Below, in pieces: positions 48,316 to 57,505 of a DNA stretch of 64,000 nucleotides. How positions within the stretch are numbered: the stretch's first letter is position 1; each line of letters begins with the position of its first letter. The notes under the pieces are model-generated. The model was not told the DNA's origin. It saw nothing but the letters and a program-made list of their open reading frames with translations, and ran no database searches. Position numbers and translations under genes: made by a program. Source of the DNA: Oppiella nova (Eukaryota; Arthropoda; Arachnida; Sarcoptiformes; Oppiidae); NCBI GenBank assembly GCA_905397405.1, contig CAJPVJ010000010.1, forward strand, positions 1 to 64,000, written 5' to 3'.

Positions 48316-48783
48316 TCAATAACAGCTATTTACACCATTATCATTATAATACAGACTAATAATCCATGAGTTAACCTTATCATTCTGAATAATTTCACCA
48401 CTTCTCTTTTTCAAAGTGACAGGAGATCCAATATTTAATATTTGTGTTTTATTTAAACAATATTGAAAATATCTACCTTCATCCTTTATTCTTCTCCAGC
48501 CATCAGAGACAAGTTGTTGTTGTATCCGTGTCATTTCTTCACTAGACAAATTATCTCGATGTATCCGTATTGAAGCAGATGCGTTGCCAGGCCTAATCAA
48601 TGATGGAGTAAATTCTGGAGAATATTGGATAAAATACTTATTTTTAATTTCTCTAAAATTGATTATTTCTGGACTATTTGAATATGACTTATTCAAGCGA
48701 CCTGAATAAAATGTAGATAAAACAAAAATAAATAGTATTAGAAAAATAATCATATGGGAAAATTTGATCTGGTTATTTTTCAC
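48316..48783 (-). CDS. Hypothetical membrane-anchored protein
   Basis: A 155-residue protein with one N-terminal membrane helix (residues ~9-26) and a soluble, presumably periplasmic domain with two Cys (YCLNK and NSCY). The region SSEEMTRIQQQLVSDGWRRI looks helical. I do not recognise a family. It is not close to a partner gene; the next gene on this strand starts 150 nt upstream. Confidence 0.65.
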   Translation of the reverse strand: MKNNQIKFSHMIIFLILFIFVLSTFYSGRLNKSYSNSPEIINFREIKNKYFIQYSPEFTPSLIRPGNASASIRIHRDNLSSEEMTRIQQQLVSDGWRRIKDEGRYFQYCLNKTQILNIGSPVTLKKRSGEIIQNDKVNSWIISLYYNDNGVNSCY

Positions 48784-48934
48784 AACGACTATCCATACAT
48801 ATTATGGCTATGAAAACCAATAAGACTAAATTCAAACTGACTTAATCCACCATTTATTCGAAGCACTTATTTCATGCATATTATTCAATGTTGCCTTAGC
48901 AAGTATCCGTTATAGTGAATAATTTGGACTTCAA

Positions 48935-49546
48935 TTATTCAGTTCTTTCAGAACGAAATCCATCACGCCAGCGTTGTTTATTCTCACACTCTAAATCTTG
49001 TAAATGCTCTCCTCGTAAAGATGCAAGAATCGCATTGCCCTGCTGATCCACCTTAAACTCAGCATACTTTGCTTGCTGATAACATTCAGCTAAACCTTCT
49101 GCAAATAAAAAGCTATTGGATGCAGGATAAAGTGATCTATGTCGATTATCCGGGTTTTTCAAAATCAATTTTACAGTTTGCGCATCTTTAGGTTTTTCAA
49201 AATAAGTATGTGCCACCTTTTTCTGTTGATTCAATTCAACATAAGCCGTAACCGAAGGCTTATTTTCAATCACTTGATCAAAATAATGCCCTGAAAAGAT
49301 ATGATTTTCATCATTATCACTTGGATCTACATTGTTCTGATCACCCTGATTTAGCTTTTGCGGTGCAAAGTAAAGTTGATAACTCAGCACCATATAATCA
49401 CCTTGTATTAACGAACGTGGATCAACAGGTTGTAAGTGGACATATATACTCTGACTATTCTTCAGATGCTGTTCATTCTTAAAAATGATGCCTAGAAAAA
49501 GAACAATACAGCTTAAAGCAAGACAAAGAGGAATGATTTTTTTCAT
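48935..49546 (-). CDS. GDYXXLXY-type membrane-anchored protein
   Basis: A 203-residue protein with an N-terminal membrane helix (residues ~4-22) and a periplasmic domain with RSLIQGDYMVLSYQLYF, the motif that names the GDYXXLXY family, and a later FLFAEGLAECYQQAKYAEF segment. Such genes are usually paired with DUF4401/DUF2157 membrane-protein genes. Here the upstream DUF4401 gene overlaps it by 4 nt, so they are translationally coupled and presumably form one complex. Function unknown. Confidence 0.85.
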   Translation of the reverse strand: MKKIIPLCLALSCIVLFLGIIFKNEQHLKNSQSIYVHLQPVDPRSLIQGDYMVLSYQLYFAPQKLNQGDQNNVDPSDNDENHIFSGHYFDQVIENKPSVTAYVELNQQKKVAHTYFEKPKDAQTVKLILKNPDNRHRSLYPASNSFLFAEGLAECYQQAKYAEFKVDQQGNAILASLRGEHLQDLECENKQRWRDGFRSERTE

Positions 49547-51372
49547 GTATTTACTCCCTCTTTTGATTGGAATTTATGCAGCACCCAAGTCAGTACCAAT
49601 AAAATTAATCCTGAGCTAAAAATACTTAGACTTTTAACAAGGAAGCTGACATTCAACGCGTAGTAAATAAACCATAAGGTTAACGCCAAAGTCACTAAAG
49701 CAAAACCATAGACAATCTTATCGTGCTGTGGCAATGCCCATGAAAGTATGGCGATACAAATAAAAATTTCAAAATAGCCATAAAATATCAGGACTGCTGC
49801 AAAAGCCAATAAAATCAATTGAGCAATCAAGCTAAATTGATTGTGAATCCTCAACACCATAAACAAAGCCAACCATAAAATAGGCAGCCCCAAGCTGAGA
49901 ATAGGAAGGTATCTAATTTTCTCTAATTCATATTGTCCAAATAGTGTATAGAAACCCAAGGATGAAAGAATAATCAATAAATTCGCCAATGCTAAACTGC
50001 GTTGATATTGACTGGGTTGAATACGATGCACCCAAATCATTACCAGATAAAATCCATAACTCAGCAAGAGCAGAAATGAAAAGTTTTCAACAAAACGATG
50101 TAATCCAAGCAGAACACTTAAATCCCAAATCAACGCAATACCTGATAAATACAAGGCAAATAGTTGAATTAAAATAAAGAACCAATGGCTGCGAATAAAA
50201 TAACTAAGACACAGCATGGCAAATTGAATAAAGAAAATTGGAAAGAATTGATCTGTTAATTCAAACGTGTGGAAAATCACAGCATTTTGCCCTGCGACCC
50301 ATATACAATAAGCAAACTGTCTTAAAAATAAAGCTTGTTTGCTTCTTAAAATAAAGGCAGCCAATACCACAAAAATAGCCCCCATGATCAAGGAAAAATT
50401 GCCCCAAAATGTCAGCATCAATGATGCCAATAAAACACCTGCAATCCATGCCCCCACTGCGATAGGAATATTATTAAATTTGTTTTGTGGGATAAACTTA
50501 ATCAATAAAAAAGTAATCAATGCAAACCAAGCGAAAACCACCAGTGCAATTGAAAATAATCCGAGCACTTCGGATTCACGAAACAGACTATTCATCCATT
50601 TGAAAATCACCAGCGTAAATGTAATCCCTAAACCTACTGCTGAAAGCACACTGCATAATTGATCTCTTTTTCGATAAAAATAAAGTAGCGCAATCGAAAG
50701 TAGAAAAAATGAAGAAATTAAATAAGCGATCTTAAGGTTTATCCATGTAAAAACCATGGCTGTGGCTAATGCTAAATTACTGTCACCATATAAAAATAGC
50801 CCCATATGCCAAATTGAAAGAATGCCAAACCATAAGACAAAGAGATAACGCAGCTTTTGATAACAACGAAGACAAAAATAAAACTGAAATAGTGAAAGGA
50901 GATTTAAGCTAAATAAAAATGTGACAGGATATTCATCAGCCCAAAATGTTTGTTTAAAAAACAAAAATAAGGTGAGTTGGCTGACAATACAGAGCAATGT
51001 AAAAACACCAATATTTGGACGATACAACCACGGCAGTAATAAAATAGACCAGATTAAAAATAGTAAATAACTATCTGCCCCTGTTTGATAAATTTGACCA
51101 ATGACAGCCAAACTTAAACCAATCATCAAGCCACTTATTGTATGCAAACACTGTACTAAATAATCATGCTGAACTAAAAAAATACTTGTTACAGCACTGA
51201 GTAACAAGAAGAGTTGTGGAATTGCTAATTGAAAAAACTGAGGCAACATAAACCAATTTGCAGCGGTCAGATATAAAATACTGACTGCAATTAGAGCAAA
51301 TCCCAAAACCTGTAAGTGTTTAACAAAGTCATCATTACGCCATGAATAGACATCTTGCTGAATCGTGATCAA
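49543..51372 (-). CDS. Large polytopic membrane protein, DUF2157/DUF4401-like
   Basis: A 609-residue protein with about 18 predicted membrane segments. The N-terminal ~100 residues resemble DUF2157 (NDDFVKHLQVLGFALIAVSILYL) and the C-terminal half resembles DUF4401. No catalytic motif is visible. It overlaps the GDYXXLXY gene (ATGA). The pair is widespread in gammaproteobacteria but uncharacterised as far as I know. Upstream, on the opposite strand, lies the ribB riboswitch region. Confidence 0.83.
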   Translation of the reverse strand: MITIQQDVYSWRNDDFVKHLQVLGFALIAVSILYLTAANWFMLPQFFQLAIPQLFLLLSAVTSIFLVQHDYLVQCLHTISGLMIGLSLAVIGQIYQTGADSYLLFLIWSILLLPWLYRPNIGVFTLLCIVSQLTLFLFFKQTFWADEYPVTFLFSLNLLSLFQFYFCLRCYQKLRYLFVLWFGILSIWHMGLFLYGDSNLALATAMVFTWINLKIAYLISSFFLLSIALLYFYRKRDQLCSVLSAVGLGITFTLVIFKWMNSLFRESEVLGLFSIALVVFAWFALITFLLIKFIPQNKFNNIPIAVGAWIAGVLLASLMLTFWGNFSLIMGAIFVVLAAFILRSKQALFLRQFAYCIWVAGQNAVIFHTFELTDQFFPIFFIQFAMLCLSYFIRSHWFFILIQLFALYLSGIALIWDLSVLLGLHRFVENFSFLLLLSYGFYLVMIWVHRIQPSQYQRSLALANLLIILSSLGFYTLFGQYELEKIRYLPILSLGLPILWLALFMVLRIHNQFSLIAQLILLAFAAVLIFYGYFEIFICIAILSWALPQHDKIVYGFALVTLALTLWFIYYALNVSFLVKSLSIFSSGLILLVLTWVLHKFQSKEGVNT

Positions 51373-51547
51373 GCTGAGTCTCCTTATTTTATGCTTTGCT
51401 ATTTGTTGATCACTATGACCACAAATATTCTTTTAAATGTATAAGTTTAATTATTTTCTATAGCAACTATTGTTCTATCTATAGTACTGATCATTCTAAA
51501 AAAAAGCATCCATTTAGTAAAAAAGTGTCTATAATAAATGCACATCG

Positions 51548-51697
51548 CTTCAGGGCGGGGTGTAATTCCCCACCGGTGGTAAATTGGACGGATTTTCAAT
51601 CCTGAGCCAACAGCCCACGAGCTTATCACGCTTAATCGTGATTCGCAGATTTGGTGAAATGCCAAAGCCGACGGTATAGTCCGGATGAAAGAAGACG
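51548..51697 (+). promoter_or_regulatory. FMN riboswitch (RFN element) controlling ribB
   Basis: A complete RFN element: CTTCAGGGCGGGGTG at the start, ATTCCCCACCGGTGGTAAA, then GAGCCAACAGCCCACGAGC, GGTGAAATGCC, and AGCCGACGGTATAGTCCGG, ending in GAAAGAAGACG. It binds FMN and turns off translation or transcription of the downstream riboflavin gene. It ends about 110 nt before the ribB start. The rest of the 436-nt gap is AT-rich with no other feature. Confidence 0.97.
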
Positions 51698-51808
51698 ACG
51701 TCACAGCTTAAAAATTTCAATATTCGCTATTGGAAAAGGTTTTGTAACGCCACTATTTCAAATGTCCTGAAATGTTCAACCGTATTTTAACTTTACGAGA
51801 GCGTTTCA

Positions 51809-52468
51809 ATGTCTAGTTTAATTCAACCCGAAATTTTCTTTTCTGCACTATCCCCTGCAGACCAACGTATCGAACAAGCAATCGAAGATATGCGCCAAGG
51901 CAAACCTGTTTTGGTCATGGACGATTTTGATCGTGAAAATGAAGCAGATTTAATTGTTGCAGCAGAAACCCTCAATATTGAAACCATGGCACGTATGATT
52001 CGTGATGGTTCTGGTATAGTCTGCTTAACCATTACCGATGATTTAGCAGATCACCTTGAACTCCCACCGATGGTTCAGGACAATTCAAGTCAATTTAAAA
52101 CGGCTTTTACCATCACCATTGAAGCAGCACAAGGTGTAACAACAGGCGTTTCTGCAAAAGACCGTACCACTACTATTCATGCTGCAATTAAAACAGGTGC
52201 TGTCGCAAGCGATCTGAATCGCCCCGGTCATGTCTTTCCATTGCGTGGTCGTAATGGTGGTGTATTAACCCGTCGTGGACATACAGAAGGTTCTATTGAT
52301 TTGGCACGTTTAGCTGGTTTAAAACCCGCTGGTGTATTATGCGAAGTGACCAATCCTGATGGAACAATGGCTTCAGGCATTCAAGTTTTAGCATATGCAC
52401 AAACGCATCATTTAACGCTTATTACTATTGAAGAATTGGTTCAGTATCGTTTAAAACACAATGTCTAA
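51809..52468 (+). CDS. ribB: 3,4-dihydroxy-2-butanone 4-phosphate synthase
   Basis: A 219-residue monofunctional RibB (not fused to RibA) that makes the four-carbon unit of riboflavin from ribulose-5-phosphate. Active-site motifs: [47 protein letters not shown] and GVLCEVTN. The FMN riboswitch upstream shows feedback control. Single gene with a terminator at 52503-52538. Confidence 0.98.
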   Translation: MSSLIQPEIFFSALSPADQRIEQAIEDMRQGKPVLVMDDFDRENEADLIVAAETLNIETMARMIRDGSGIVCLTITDDLADHLELPPMVQDNSSQFKTAFTITIEAAQGVTTGVSAKDRTTTIHAAIKTGAVASDLNRPGHVFPLRGRNGGVLTRRGHTEGSIDLARLAGLKPAGVLCEVTNPDGTMASGIQVLAYAQTHHLTLITIEELVQYRLKHNV

Positions 52469-52502
52469 GAAAATATTTTAAGTCATCACATTTAGACAGA
52501 GT

Positions 52503-52538
52503 AAAAAAGCCAGTTCAAATCTTTGGACTGGCTTTTTA
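52503..52538 (+). terminator. Terminator after ribB
   Basis: A long stem AAAAAGCCAGT / ACTGGCTTTTT with a T run. Confidence 0.88.
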
Positions 52539-52678
52539 ATATTGATTAGGTATTCTTGGTTAAAGTGCGATGAAATAACAGCGCCAGTTTTTGTTTTAAT
52601 TTTTTATAAGTGGCACTGATTAAAATTAAATAGCCAAAATATCAAGCTGATGAATAATAAATCATTGAAGAAATAAGT

Positions 52679-53161
52679 TTAAACATCTTCCAAATGTAAA
52701 ATACTTTGACGAATACCGTCTGCACGTAACCATGCAAAATCATAACTTGCATTGGCCAATGCCAATACACGACGTTCAAACTCATCCCAAAGCGGTTTTA
52801 CCTGTTTCGCTTGAATTCCCAAACCACTCTCTTCTGCGAGATGTTTATTTTTTTCACAAATTTTTAATGCATGATACAACTTGCGCCCTTTAGAAGCAGA
52901 ATCCATCACTCGTATACGTTTACCCAAAATAAAACCTTCAATATGTCTTAAATCGGCAAAAGGTAGCATCGGAATTAAAATTTGATCGAGCTGTGCATCC
53001 AGCCTCTTCCAAACGGCTAAACGTTGCGCTGAATCATATGTATTCCATTGGATCACTTCATGATTAAAACGACGGCAACCACGACAAACAGAATCACCAA
53101 ATACCGTTGAACAACGACCAGCGCATGGCGTTAAGGTGGGTATCCGACGTTCGTTACTCAA
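52679..53161 (-). CDS. DUF1289-domain protein
   Basis: A 160-residue protein whose N-terminal ~55 residues form a DUF1289 domain (TPCAGRCSTVFGDSVCRGCRRF) with four Cys that probably bind a metal, followed by VIQWNTYDSAQRLAVWKRL. The remaining ~100 residues form a helical region that I do not recognise. Function unknown. It is divergent from trhO 235 nt away. Confidence 0.85.
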   Translation of the reverse strand: MSNERRIPTLTPCAGRCSTVFGDSVCRGCRRFNHEVIQWNTYDSAQRLAVWKRLDAQLDQILIPMLPFADLRHIEGFILGKRIRVMDSASKGRKLYHALKICEKNKHLAEESGLGIQAKQVKPLWDEFERRVLALANASYDFAWLRADGIRQSILHLEDV

Positions 53162-53396
53162 AATTTACTCCTTACATCAACGATGTGACACACTTTTTTG
53201 GCACGAAATAATCATTTCGCAATACTATATATGGTATATAAAATATTTTAAAGCACTATATTTAGTATAAAAACCCATATTTTTTTCAGGGAATAAAAAA
53301 ACACTACAAAGACTAGGGTTTTCTCGCATATTCATGTAAATCACGCTAAAATATGCGCCTTAAATTTTATTCTATCTTAAATATTTGGAGTACTCC

Positions 53397-54329
53397 ATGA
53401 ACGCTACTGTAGAACAGCTTGCACCTGTAGAACAGCAAGCGACCTCTGGTTGGGTTGTTGCAGCACTTTATCAATTCAAAGAAGTTCAAGATCCTGCTGA
53501 TCTTCAACAACGTCTTTTAGACTTGGTAAAAACCATCAACCTTTGCGGTACTCTTATTATTGCAGGTGAAGGAATTAACGGAACTGTTGCTGGCGATCGT
53601 CAAGCGATTGATGTCATTCATCAATTCTTATTGAATCAAGGCTTTAATAGCATGGAATATAAAGAATCACATAGTGATGAAAAGCCATTCCGTAAAATGA
53701 AGATTAAGCTAAAGAACGAAATCGTAACTTTAGGTGTAGAGGTGAAACCTCGTGATCTTGTTGGACATTATCTTGATCCAAAACAATGGAACGAACTGAT
53801 TGCGCGTGATGACGTGATTTTGATTGATACACGTAATGATTATGAATATAAAGCGGGTACTTTTAAAGGCGCGATTGATCCTAAAACAGAAACCTTTCGT
53901 GAATTTCCAGAATACGTAAAAAAAGAACTTGAACAGCATAAAGATAAGAAAATTGCGATGTTCTGTACAGGCGGTATTCGTTGTGAAAAATCAACATCGC
54001 TACTGCTTCAAGAAGGTTTTAACGAGGTGTATCACCTTAAAGGCGGTATTTTAAAATACCTTGAAGAAACCCCTGCTGATGAAAGTATGTGGGAAGGTGA
54101 ATGTTTCGTATTTGATGGTCGTACTGCGGTGACGCATGGTATGGAAGAAGGCGAAAATATTAAATGTCATGCATGTGGTTGGCCACTTGTTCCCGAAGAA
54201 GCTGATTTACCAAGTTATGAACATGGTGTTTCTTGCAAATATTGTATTGATAAAACATCTGAGAAACAAAAAGAAGGTTTCCGTATGCGTCAATCACAAA
54301 TTACTGCTGCAAAACGCAAACGTCTTTAG
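53397..54329 (+). CDS. trhO: tRNA uridine(34) hydroxylase, rhodanese family
   Basis: A 310-residue protein (formerly YceA) that hydroxylates uridine 34 in several tRNAs. It has an N-terminal acylphosphatase-like domain (residues ~15-110), a rhodanese domain with the active-site Cys in FCTGGIRCEKST, and a C-terminal part with CHACGWP and CKYC, a likely metal site. The ATG at 53397 has GGAG 7-10 nt upstream. The stop codon TAG appears to be formed by a mobile element: its first G is element sequence, with TA from the target (see 54329-54661). Confidence 0.95.
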   Translation: MNATVEQLAPVEQQATSGWVVAALYQFKEVQDPADLQQRLLDLVKTINLCGTLIIAGEGINGTVAGDRQAIDVIHQFLLNQGFNSMEYKESHSDEKPFRKMKIKLKNEIVTLGVEVKPRDLVGHYLDPKQWNELIARDDVILIDTRNDYEYKAGTFKGAIDPKTETFREFPEYVKKELEQHKDKKIAMFCTGGIRCEKSTSLLLQEGFNEVYHLKGGILKYLEETPADESMWEGECFVFDGRTAVTHGMEEGENIKCHACGWPLVPEEADLPSYEHGVSCKYCIDKTSEKQKEGFRMRQSQITAAKRKRL

Positions 54330-54661
54330 GGGCTGTTAGCATTTCATAAATGGCTTACGTTGTAGGTTAAAATTGAGCATGAGACGTATACGTCGTAAAG
54401 CATGAATGGAGAATAGCGAGACTATTTTCGAGTTTCATAACGAAGGCTGAGATAATTTTAACCACAACCCTGAGCAAGAACAAAGCACTGCTTTGTTTGC
54501 AGCGCAAGGCGCAGCGGGGGACTAGCGTGTTTTTGTCGCTTCGTGTTACCTTGCGAAACGATGTTTCTCATCATTTAGAATGACTAAATTTCATATTTCG
54601 TGCCTAGTATCGCCTAAAAAACACGTGTAGTCGCAAACATAGACGAATTGTCAACAGACCC
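54329..54661. mobile_element. MITE-like element inserted at the trhO stop codon
   Basis: A 333-bp non-coding element with inverted ends: GGGGCTGTTAGCATTTC on the left and, read on the other strand, GGGTCTGTTGACAATTC on the right (13 of 17 match). TA flanks both sides (54327-54328 and 54662-54663), consistent with a 2-bp target duplication. Inside is a perfect 19-nt palindrome-like stem AACAAAGCA / TGCTTTGTT and an ACGTATACGT palindrome. It carries no open frame and no transposase. A second, much smaller relative is at 62883-62949. The family name is unknown to me. Confidence 0.78.
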
Positions 54662-54691
54662 TAACCTTTATCAATTTTAAAATGCTTCACT

Positions 54692-54720
54692 CAACCGCAG
54701 CTCATTGGCTGCGGTTTTTA
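54692..54720 (+). terminator. Original trhO terminator, now displaced
   Basis: AACCGCAGC / GCTGCGGTT stem with a 6-nt loop and a T run. Without the element it would start about 30 nt after the trhO stop; it now lies 363 nt away. The rest of 54662-54811 shows nothing else. Confidence 0.85.
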
Positions 54721-54811
54721 TTTAGATATTTTAACAACACAACAAATTCTCACTATATTTTGATAAATGAAAACCATACCATGTTCATAACGCCCTATTT
54801 TTATATATAAA

Positions 54812-55411
54812 ATGACTGATTGGATTATTTCGATCATGGAGCAACTTGGTTACTTCGGTATTGCTCTTTTGATGTTTTTAGACAATGTTTTCCCGCCGAT
54901 TCCCTCAGAAGTGATTATGCCATCAGCTGGGTTTGCTGCATCTAAAGGTCAATTATTATTATCGGGTGTAATTATCGCAGGAAGCTTCGGTTCACTGCTT
55001 GCTGCCGCGTTGTTGTATTGGGTGGGTCGAAAAATCCCAAATCAAAGCATTTTTAATTGGGTTGACCGCTACGGTAAATACCTTTTTATCAAATCTGAAG
55101 ATGTCAAAAAAGCTTTAGATTGGTTTGAAAAATATGGACATCGCGTGGTTTTCTTTGGGCGAATGGTTCCCGCAGTTCGTTCTTTGATTAGTATCCCTGC
55201 AGGCATGAGTCATATGCCCTTTTGGAAATTTATGCTCTATAGCAGCGTAGGGACAATCATCTGGACCACTTTTCTTGCATGTGTCGGTTATTATTTTGGA
55301 AACAATATAGAACTCATGCAACAAATTTTTAGTCGTGTGGGCTATGTGATCATTGTCATTGTATTAATTTTAGTTGCTTATTTTTTCTATAAAAAATCAA
55401 AAGCACGCTAA
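54812..55411 (+). CDS. DedA-family membrane protein
   Basis: A 199-residue SNARE-associated/DedA protein, with about five membrane segments and re-entrant loops. Signatures: NVFPPIPSEVIMPSAGFAAS, then FFGRMVPAVRSLISIPAG, with the conserved Glu and Arg. DedA proteins are thought to flip or scramble lipid carriers such as undecaprenyl phosphate or phosphatidylethanolamine, using the proton motive force. Single gene. Confidence 0.92.
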   Translation: MTDWIISIMEQLGYFGIALLMFLDNVFPPIPSEVIMPSAGFAASKGQLLLSGVIIAGSFGSLLAAALLYWVGRKIPNQSIFNWVDRYGKYLFIKSEDVKKALDWFEKYGHRVVFFGRMVPAVRSLISIPAGMSHMPFWKFMLYSSVGTIIWTTFLACVGYYFGNNIELMQQIFSRVGYVIIVIVLILVAYFFYKKSKAR

Positions 55412-56025
55412 AAATTATTGTGCACCCAGTATTCAGTTAAAACACACTATTTGTGTGCATTGAGTCGAGCAGACAAATTTGTGTTTGCTTGGCCGAGCTC
55501 TGTGTTCTTAACATTAGCCCTTAAGATTAGCTGTCTGACAAATAATCAACGAATTCCAAGAATAACCACAAAGACATTAGAGCTTTCATAAATCAAAATA
55601 ATCATGCGGAATGAATCATATTGCTATTAAAAGTTCCTTCTCCCTTTGGAAAAGACTAAGACGAGAGCGGCTATATGTTGATTTATGGGTTTTAATAGGA
55701 TTTATAAAAAAGCCTATTGTTTATATTTTCTTATACTCCCCGTTTCACCAATGCCGACCAATTGAAACACGATCACCATATATAAATAGCATCACTGTAT
55801 AAAAAACAGTCAATCGTAATCAATACACCACAGCGATCGTAAAAATTCACCACACATTCGATGTGACCAAAACTTCCGAGCGATTGAGAAATTTGAGTGA
55901 ATTCAACGGCAAGCACCATACATTCCAAAAAATCATGCATTTCATCAAAATATTATCGCTTTAAACCAATACAAATATATGAAAAATATAAAAATAATTA
56001 AAACAGTGTAAAAAAGGATACATGA
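55412..56025. other. Long gene-free region with repeat remnant
   Basis: This 614-nt spacer lacks any gene that I can support. The start (55441-55545) holds short inverted pieces (CAGACA pairs with TGTCTG about 80 nt later) that might be a structured RNA or chance. A degenerate copy of a dispersed repeat lies at 55628-55735. The last part is AT-rich and ends with the AAGGA ribosome site of the next gene. Confidence 0.55.
55628..55735. repeat. Dispersed repeat, copy 2 (degenerate)
   Basis: CCTTCTCCCTTTGGAAAAG followed by a variable GC part, then CTATATGTTGATTTATGGG and AAAAAAGCCTATTGTTTATA. The order matches the repeat at 33466-33565: hairpin, then the ATATTGATCTATAG-like block, then GCCTATT. 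The hairpin here is damaged (GGAAAAG for GGGAGAAG). Confidence 0.45.
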
Positions 56026-56634
56026 GTGAATGAAATGATTGCTGTGATTTTAATCACCTGCTTGGCAGTAATAAGTCCTGGCGCTGATTTTGCTATCGTG
56101 ACACGAAACAGTTATTTATATGGTCGAAATATTGGATTAAGCACTGCTTTAGGTATTGCCTGTGGTGTTTGGGTACATGTGGGTTATAGCCTACTTGGCC
56201 TGGGTTTTTTAAAAAATCATATGCCCTATCTTTTACAAACAATTCAATATATTGGCGCTGCTTATTTAATTTATCTTGGCTATAAAACATTCACGCAGGC
56301 AAAAATAAAACTGGATGAAATTGGTGTTGGTATCAGTAGTTGGCAAGCGTTTAAACATGGTTTTTTAACCAATAGCCTAAATCCCAAAACAACTTTATTT
56401 GTAATCAGTTTATTCGCTCAGTTGATGACTTCTACAGGAAATTCGACCATTCAGCTTTTTGCTTATGGTGCGTTTATTTCGTTGAGTCATTTTGTTTGGT
56501 TTGGCTTGATTGCCTTATTTTGTGCACATCCCCGCATACGAAATAAAATTTTAGATCGCCAAGTGGTGATCAATCGTGTGATTGGCCTTTTACTGTTTAT
56601 TTTAGGTTGTAGCCTATTATTTGCACGGTTTTAA
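56026..56634 (+). CDS. LysE/RhtB-family amino-acid exporter
   Basis: A 202-residue exporter with about six membrane helices. The signature SPGADFAIVTRNSYLYGRNIGLSTALGIACG lies in the first third and LTNSLNPKTTLFVISLF in the middle. It exports an amino acid or related metabolite; the substrate is unknown. The start is a GTG with AAGGA upstream. Single gene with a terminator. Confidence 0.9.
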   Translation: MNEMIAVILITCLAVISPGADFAIVTRNSYLYGRNIGLSTALGIACGVWVHVGYSLLGLGFLKNHMPYLLQTIQYIGAAYLIYLGYKTFTQAKIKLDEIGVGISSWQAFKHGFLTNSLNPKTTLFVISLFAQLMTSTGNSTIQLFAYGAFISLSHFVWFGLIALFCAHPRIRNKILDRQVVINRVIGLLLFILGCSLLFARF

Positions 56635-56654
56635 CTATTGGCGTAAATCACCAA

Positions 56655-56697
56655 CAAAAAAAAAGCATGCCACTTTTCAGTGAGCATGCTTTTTTTA
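56655..56697. terminator. Terminator between the LysE gene and the YecA-like gene
   Basis: A stem AAAAGCATGC / GCATGCTTTT with an inner ACT/AGT pair and long A and T runs on both sides. It can serve both convergent genes. Confidence 0.9.
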
Positions 56698-56707
56698 TAC
56701 GCGCAAA

Positions 56708-57232
56708 TTAATTTGGTGTGTGGTACATCAAATAAATTTCATTTAGATTTTCAGGAATTTCTTCAGCAATCTCGTCCATTAACTGGCCGTTGCGGCGGAA
56801 AGATTCCATTTGAGGATCTTCATCATCAATACCACTGAACACCATCATTGGTAGTGTGAGATCAACAACTTGATCTTCATATTCTGGTGCAAACCAAGCT
56901 TCTTCATTCAGGAACATTGCATCGACAAAGCCAACACTCCAGTCGCCTAAGCTTGATTCAACATCAGCTTCTTCAATTTCAAAAGGAAATGTAATTCCTT
57001 CTTCATTGGCTAAGTTTTGACGAATCGCTTCAAGCCATGCTTTGATTTGTACAATGATTTCTGCTGGAACTTTCTTTTGATTATTATCAAATAGCTCATC
57101 AAGCCATTTATCAAAAGTAGGACCAACCGCAATTGCGCATAAGAAACCATGAGTCGCTGCGAAATCTAGACCAAATTCATTTTGGTCACCATCTAAATAA
57201 TCACTCAGTAGGTCTAAATCTAAAGCACTCAT
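56708..57232 (-). CDS. YecA/YgfB-family protein (UPF0149)
   Basis: A 174-residue acidic protein of the UPF0149 family: DYLDGDQNEFGLDFAATHGFLCA at the N terminus and GDWSVGFVDAMFLNEEAWF in the middle. It is soluble, without the Zn-binding SEC-C tail that E. coli YecA has. Function is not known; YgfB has been linked to drug tolerance regulation in Pseudomonas. It is followed upstream by the small PA3496-like gene on the same strand, 66 nt away. Confidence 0.87.
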   Translation of the reverse strand: MSALDLDLLSDYLDGDQNEFGLDFAATHGFLCAIAVGPTFDKWLDELFDNNQKKVPAEIIVQIKAWLEAIRQNLANEEGITFPFEIEEADVESSLGDWSVGFVDAMFLNEEAWFAPEYEDQVVDLTLPMMVFSGIDDEDPQMESFRRNGQLMDEIAEEIPENLNEIYLMYHTPN

Positions 57233-57298
57233 TTTGTTTCCAGTAAATTTGTATCAGATTTAAGCATAGCATTTTCCCACGCCATGCCCAATGAATTT

Positions 57299-57505
57299 TT
57301 AATCTTCGTCATCAAAATCATCGTCATCATCAATGTCATAATCAAAATCTTTTAAATCTTTTTCTAAACGACGTTGAGCAAGTAAATCATCGATCAAACG
57401 TCGCTTTTCTAAAGATTCTTTGGCGCTAATTTTGCTTGATGACTCATCGAAACTAACATCATCATCACCGTAGTTATCATCTAGTTCAAAATCTGTAGAA
57501 GACAC
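57299..57505 (-). CDS. Small acidic protein, PA3496-like
   Basis: A 68-residue highly charged protein: an acidic N terminus, then KRRLIDDLLAQRRLEKDLKDFD and an Asp-rich tail (DDDDDFDDED). The KRRxIDDxxxxRRLxKxLxDFD core fits the small PA3496 family (putative envelope-integrity protein). No Cys or membrane helix. Family assignment is from memory. It precedes the YecA-like gene and lies divergent from rpoD. Confidence 0.72.
   Translation of the reverse strand: MSSTDFELDDNYGDDDVSFDESSSKISAKESLEKRRLIDDLLAQRRLEKDLKDFDYDIDDDDDFDDED

Noticed and set aside
55611-55802. A 63-codon open frame in the long spacer
   Set aside because: It overlaps the degenerate dispersed repeat and has no ribosome site or family likeness.
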